Shown here piece by piece: positions 5,059 through 7,686 of a stretch of 7,686 bases of DNA; the stretch's first letter is position 1; each line of letters opens with the position of its first letter. The position numbers and the translations under genes are program-made. Source of the DNA: Alphaproteobacteria bacterium (GTDB taxonomy: Bacteria; Pseudomonadota; Alphaproteobacteria; ATCC43930; CGMCC-115725). Below the pieces are notes generated by a model that worked only from the letters and a program-made list of their open reading frames with translations, was not told the origin of the DNA and did not search any database. The stretch is from assembly GCA_030039775.1 (NCBI GenBank), contig JASHUX010000420.1, positions 1 to 7,686 of the forward strand, read 5' to 3'.

Positions 5059-5730
5059 CCAATTCCTAGCGCGATCATCGATCTCGATGCGGTGACGCTC
5101 ACCCTGCCGGGGCCGGCCGGGCCCGTCAACGTGTTGCGCGGCGTGAATTTGCGCGTCGCGCCGGGGGAGTCGGTCGGGCTGATGGGGCCCTCCGGCGCCG
5201 GCAAGACCAGCTTGATGATGATCGTCGCCGGCCTCGAGCGCGCGACCGCGGGCCGCGTCACGGTGGTGGGACAAGATATAGGTCCGCTCGACGAGGATGC
5301 TCGTGCGCGCTTCCGTCGCGACCACGTCGGCATTGTATTCCAGGCGTTTCATCTGGTGCCTGCGATGACCGCATTAGAGAACGTGGCCCTCCCGCTTGAG
5401 CTGGCGGGCCGCCGCGACGCCGCGCGCGCGGCGCGCGACACGCTCGCCGATGTCGGGCTGGCGCAACGCGCCGACCATTACCCCAGCCAGCTTTCGGGCG
5501 GCGAGCAGCAGCGCGTGGCCTTAGCGCGCGCGCTGGCGCCGCGCCCCGAATTGCTGCTCGCAGACGAGCCGACCGGCAATCTCGATACCGAGACCGGCCG
5601 GCACGTAATCGATCTTATGTTCCGCCTCGGAGTCGAACGTGGCGCAACCCTGTTGCTTATCACCCACGATATGATGCTCGCACGGCGCTGCGGCCGCATC
5701 GTACCGATGGCTGACGGGAGGATATTGTGA
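5056..5730 (+). CDS. ybbA: ABC transporter ATP-binding protein, YbbA (LolD/MacB-type)
   Basis: This is the cytosolic ATPase of a type VII (MacB/LolCDE-like) ABC system. These systems use ATP to drive periplasmic or membrane-lipid work rather than classic import. The 224-residue protein has every motif: Walker A GPSGAGKTS (44-52), Q-loop VFQAFHL (Q96), signature LSGGEQQR (146-153), Walker B LLLADE with E171, D-loop GNLD (174-177), and H-loop THD (H204). The AFHLVPAMTALENVALPLEL stretch is typical of the LolD/YbbA/MacB subfamily. ATG 5056 matches the usual family start. ATG 4984 would add 24 residues, overlapping tesA, with no family similarity; no strong ribosome site precedes either. The stop overlaps the permease start (GTGA), so the two are translationally coupled. 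Symbol ybbA rests on the tesA neighbourhood and subfamily look. Confidence 0.93.
   Translation: MPIPSAIIDLDAVTLTLPGPAGPVNVLRGVNLRVAPGESVGLMGPSGAGKTSLMMIVAGLERATAGRVTVVGQDIGPLDEDARARFRRDHVGIVFQAFHLVPAMTALENVALPLELAGRRDAARAARDTLADVGLAQRADHYPSQLSGGEQQRVALARALAPRPELLLADEPTGNLDTETGRHVIDLMFRLGVERGATLLLITHDMMLARRCGRIVPMADGRIL
5716..5722 (+). promoter_or_regulatory. Ribosome binding site for the permease
   Basis: GGGAGGA ends four bases before the GTG at 5727, inside the last codons of the ATPase gene. It decides a GTG start that overlaps the ATPase stop. Confidence 0.75.
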
Positions 5731-7686
5731 CCGTGCTGCCGGTCCGTTGGGCTTTCCGCGAATTGCGGGGCGGACTGCGAGGTTTCTGGATCTTTCTGGC
5801 CTGCCTTGCGCTTGGCGTCGCCGCGATCGCCGGTGTCGGCTCGGTCGCCGCGTCGGTCGCCGCCGGCCTCAGCGTCAATGCGAAGGCGCTGCTCGGCGGC
5901 GATATCGAGCTGCACCTCGTCCACCGCACGGCAACCGGCGCGGAACTTGCTTATATGACGGCGAGCGGCTCCGTGTCCCGCGTCGCGGAAATGCGCGCGA
6001 TGGCGCGGAGCGACGACGGACAACAGGTGGCGCTGATCGAGTTGCGTGCCGTCGATCATGCATATCCGCTCTATGGAGCGACGACACTTGATCCATCGAT
6101 GCCGCTGGACGAAGCCCTGTCGGAGCGCGACGGCACATGGGGCGCCGTCGCGGCGCCCGATCTGATCGCGCGGCTCGGGTTGCACCTCGGCGATTCTTTT
6201 CGGGTTGGAGACGGTAGCTTCGTTCTACGGGCCGCGCTTACTATGGAGCCCGACGCTTCGGGTGGGAGCTTTGCGCTCGGGCCCCACGTCATGATCGCGT
6301 CCGCGGCGCTGTCCACGACGGGTCTGGTCCAGCCGGGCAGCTTGATCGATTACTCCTACCGGCTGAAGCTGGCGCTCGGTATCAAGGATTCCTCCTGGGT
6401 ATCGACCTTATCCGGCAAATTTCCGGACGCTGGCTGGCGCATCCGCCAACCAGGGCAGGCTGCGCCCAATCTGGCCCGGCTGATCGACCGCGTGGCCTTG
6501 TTCCTCACGCTGGTGGGATTGACGGCGCTGCTGGTCGGTGGCGTCGGCATCGCCAACGCGGTGCGCGCCTACCTCGCGACCAAGACGGCGACCGTCGCCG
6601 CAATGAAGAGTCTCGGCGCCTCACGTCGTACTGTGTTCGCGACTTACCTGATTCAGATCTTGATTCTGGCCGGCCTCGGCATCGCCATCGGCGTCGTGGT
6701 GGGCACGGCAATCCCGCTGGCGGCGTTGCCGTTCGTGCCGGCGGCGCTGGTACCTACCAAGCTCGGAATCTATCCGGCGCCGCTCGCCGTCGCGGCGTTG
6801 TTCGGCCTGCTCACGACACTGGCCTTCGCGCTATGGCCGATCGCGTCGGCGTGCGAGACCCAGCCGACGCAGTTGTTCCGTGCCTCGATCGAACCGCCGA
6901 ACGGCGCGCCGCCCTGGCCTTATCGCATGGCCACAGGCGCCGCCGCGTTGCTGCTCGCTGGTCTCGCCGTCTTTCATGCGGAAAACCGCGACATCGCCTT
7001 GTGGTTCATCGCGGGCGCGGCGGGATCGCTGATTCTGTTTCGCATTCTCGCGGCCGTTCTCATGGTGCTGGCGCGACGGATTCATCCGCGCGGCACCGCG
7101 CCGCGCCTGGGACTCGGCAATCTCCATCGCCGCGGCGCGCCGACCGGCGCCATCGTCGCCTCGCTTGGCCTCGGTCTTGCCGTGCTAGTCGCGATTGCGC
7201 TGATCGAGGCGAATTTCGCACGGTTGCTCGACGACGAACTTCCCGGCCGCGCCCCGAGCTTCTTCTTCATCGATCTGCAGCCTGATCAAAAGGCCGCCTT
7301 CGACAAGCTGCTGGCGACGACGCCAGGCGTCGCCGAAAGCGATGCGATGCCAAGCCTGCGCGGGCGCATCGTCAAGCTCAACGGCGTACCGGTCGCGAAG
7401 ATCAATGTGTCCGACGATGTGCGTTGGACTTTGCAGACCGAGCGCGGCCTTACCTACGCGGCACGCCTCCCACGCGGTTCGCGCATTGTCGCGGGTTCGT
7501 GGTGGCCTGCCGACTACCATGGCAGTCCACGGGTTTCGATGGATGCCGGCATCGCCCGCGGTCTTGGCCTGAGACTCGGCGACGATCTTACCGTCGACGT
7601 GCTGGGCCACGAGATGACGGCACGACTTACCTCGTTGCGCGCGATCGACTGGGCATCGCTCGGAATCAATTTCGTGATGGTGTTCT
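5727..7686 (+). CDS. ybbP: ABC transporter permease, YbbP/FtsX family (3' end cut by window)
   Basis: This is the inner-membrane permease partner of the ATPase. The reading frame runs from GTG 5727 to the window end without a stop: 653 codons of an expected 800 or more. Hydrophobic segments fit the YbbP double-FtsX plan. TM1 is at about 20-42 (FWIFLACLALGVAAIAGVGS). A periplasmic domain (about 43-255, opening with LLGGDIELHL) follows. The first FtsX bundle is at about 256-280, 308-335 and 352-374, followed by ETQPTQLFRA. Central helices lie near 401-416 and 424-448, another at 475-498, and then a second periplasmic domain begins. The last three helices should lie beyond 7686. The GTG overlaps the ATPase stop and has GGGAGGA upstream. 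The substrate is unknown; association with TesA suggests lipidic or hydrophobic molecules. Confidence 0.93.
   Translation, partial: MTVLPVRWAFRELRGGLRGFWIFLACLALGVAAIAGVGSVAASVAAGLSVNAKALLGGDIELHLVHRTATGAELAYMTASGSVSRVAEMRAMARSDDGQQVALIELRAVDHAYPLYGATTLDPSMPLDEALSERDGTWGAVAAPDLIARLGLHLGDSFRVGDGSFVLRAALTMEPDASGGSFALGPHVMIASAALSTTGLVQPGSLIDYSYRLKLALGIKDSSWVSTLSGKFPDAGWRIRQPGQAAPNLARLIDRVALFLTLVGLTALLVGGVGIANAVRAYLATKTATVAAMKSLGASRRTVFATYLIQILILAGLGIAIGVVVGTAIPLAALPFVPAALVPTKLGIYPAPLAVAALFGLLTTLAFALWPIASACETQPTQLFRASIEPPNGAPPWPYRMATGAAALLLAGLAVFHAENRDIALWFIAGAAGSLILFRILAAVLMVLARRIHPRGTAPRLGLGNLHRRGAPTGAIVASLGLGLAVLVAIALIEANFARLLDDELPGRAPSFFFIDLQPDQKAAFDKLLATTPGVAESDAMPSLRGRIVKLNGVPVAKINVSDDVRWTLQTERGLTYAARLPRGSRIVAGSWWPADYHGSPRVSMDAGIARGLGLRLGDDLTVDVLGHEMTARLTSLRAIDWASLGINFVMVF

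Noticed and set aside
5058..5333. Longer N-terminus for the TesA-like esterase
   Set aside because: It is antisense to the ATPase Walker A region and puts about 90 residues ahead of a signal peptide. It is a codon-composition shadow.
5478..6185. 235-codon minus-strand frame opposite ybbA/ybbP
   Set aside because: No recognisable domain, and it overlaps conserved ABC motifs on the other strand. It is a high-GC shadow.
6833..7285. 150-codon plus-strand frame inside the permease
   Set aside because: Arg-rich low-information product in another frame of the continuous permease coding region.

Overview
The window is high-GC DNA, dense with genes, with short intergenic gaps and mostly ATG starts. 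The encoded families point to an alphaproteobacterium: a stand-alone siroheme-synthase N-domain protein, a 1-Cys peroxiredoxin, an LTXXQ/Spy-type periplasmic protein, and small secreted Gly/Tyr-rich proteins. I cannot place it securely below class level. I see no insertion sequence, phage gene, tRNA, rRNA or CRISPR array, and no gene-free stretch longer than about 225 bases.

Left part (1-2260). A trans-aconitate methyltransferase (tam, minus strand) is divergent from a two-gene plus-strand unit. That unit holds a precorrin-2 dehydrogenase/siroheme synthase N-domain protein and a 1-Cys peroxiredoxin. The AT-rich divergent region (844-971) carries a candidate minus-strand promoter that would make tam leaderless. 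It also carries a plus-strand TATAAT box and, just after it, a perfect CACAAA-N3-TTTGTG inverted repeat that looks like an operator. The peroxiredoxin ends at a strong bidirectional hairpin terminator (2225-2254).

Middle part (2272-3719, minus strand). Three small exported proteins lie in a row: a Tyr-rich protein, an LTXXQ (Spy/CpxP-like) protein, and a Gly/His/Tyr-rich protein. The two low-complexity proteins share a nearly identical translation-initiation leader of about 22 bases and a similar valine/glycine C-terminus, so they look like diverged duplicates flanking the LTXXQ gene. An envelope or stress role is plausible but is inference.

Right part (3799-7686). thpR (RNA 2',3'-cyclic phosphodiesterase) follows a TesA-like SGNH esterase on the minus strand with only two bases between them. 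Head-to-head with the esterase, and overlapping it at the start codons, are the ATPase and the FtsX-type permease of a YbbA-YbbP ABC transporter. The permease is cut by the window end. The tesA/ybbA/ybbP arrangement is the same as in Escherichia coli, which supports a shared envelope-lipid or hydrophobic-substrate function.

Most of the window is ordinary housekeeping and accessory metabolism. The best leads are regulatory (operator-like repeat, leaderless tam, start-codon overlap) and the secreted low-complexity/LTXXQ cluster. I did not find convincing evidence for a wholly new system.
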